Origin: Candidatus Zymogenaceae bacterium | GTDB taxonomy: Bacteria > Desulfobacterota > Zymogenia > Zymogenales > Zymogenaceae | DNA length: 64,000 nt | NCBI GenBank assembly: GCA_016931225.1 | Contig: JAFGFE010000014.1 | Coordinates: 62,001-126,000 of the forward strand | Reading direction: 5' to 3' | Shown: positions 63,948 through 64,000 of the stretch, piece after piece | Position numbering within the stretch: position 1 is the stretch's first letter | Layout of the letters: each line of letters opens with the position of its first letter | Made by a program: the position numbers and the translations under genes | Notes under the pieces: model-generated | Told to the model about the DNA's origin: nothing | What the model saw: the letters and a program-made list of their open reading frames with translations, nothing else | Databases searched by the model: none

Positions 63948-64000
63948 ACAACGGCGTTGGCTCGGAGTATACTTCTACATATTATACCAATATACCCCTT

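Overview
The window reads as chromosome of a high-GC Gram-negative heterotroph. Evidence for two membranes is a C-terminal-aromatic outer-membrane barrel protein (61.4-63.1 kb), many lipobox and Sec/Tat signal peptides, and consensus sigma70-type promoters (TTGACA-17-TAxxAT). Secreted TPR proteins, a 7TM-DISM hybrid kinase, a TrpX-like ABC transporter and Tat-lipoprotein solute-binding proteins suggest a Desulfobacterota/Spirochaetota-like or uncultured lineage, but nothing here fixes the taxonomy. No rRNA, tRNA, CRISPR array or insertion sequence was seen.

Layout. 0-4 kb: the end of a sensor kinase, small hypotheticals, a lipoprotein, and a glycosyltransferase/flippase pair. 4-10.4 kb: a minus-strand peptide/nickel-type ABC operon (binding protein, two permeases, one fused double ATPase). 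10.4-11.4 kb: a long non-coding stretch with a candidate ~90-nt small RNA that has its own promoter and terminator. 11.4-14.7 kb: an aminotransferase and a lower-GC NodU-type carbamoyltransferase. 14.9-27.5 kb: a long minus-strand run of small exported TPR protein, HD protein, metallo-beta-lactamase-fold hydrolase, exported TPR protein with a CHAT-like end, a 1193-residue exported TPR protein, purine nucleoside phosphorylase, deaminase, cupin and a second deaminase. 27.8-30.9 kb: a TrpX-like ABC transporter. 31-38.3 kb: membrane proteins (one paralogous pair), an AlkD-like protein, a cupin, a flavoprotein with a small [2Fe-2S] partner, MarR and MarC. 38.3-43.5 kb: a large hybrid kinase and a secreted SGNH-like protein.

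43.8-59.9 kb holds two sugar loci. The first has a ROK regulator and a sugar isomerase divergent from a transaldolase and a two-subunit UxaA/SuyAB-type lyase. A 14-bp palindrome sits inside the overlapping divergent promoters. The second has a GPH transporter and a GH172 (DUF2961) glycosidase divergent from a LacI regulator, a fucose-isomerase-like enzyme and an FGGY kinase. An 18-bp perfect palindrome again overlaps both promoters. I infer import and cleavage of a furanoside (D-arabinofuranoside or fructofuranoside), then isomerisation and phosphorylation for the second locus. For the first I infer a sulfosugar or hexuronate route. 60-64 kb: a V4R-domain protein, an outer-membrane barrel protein and a small secreted protein.
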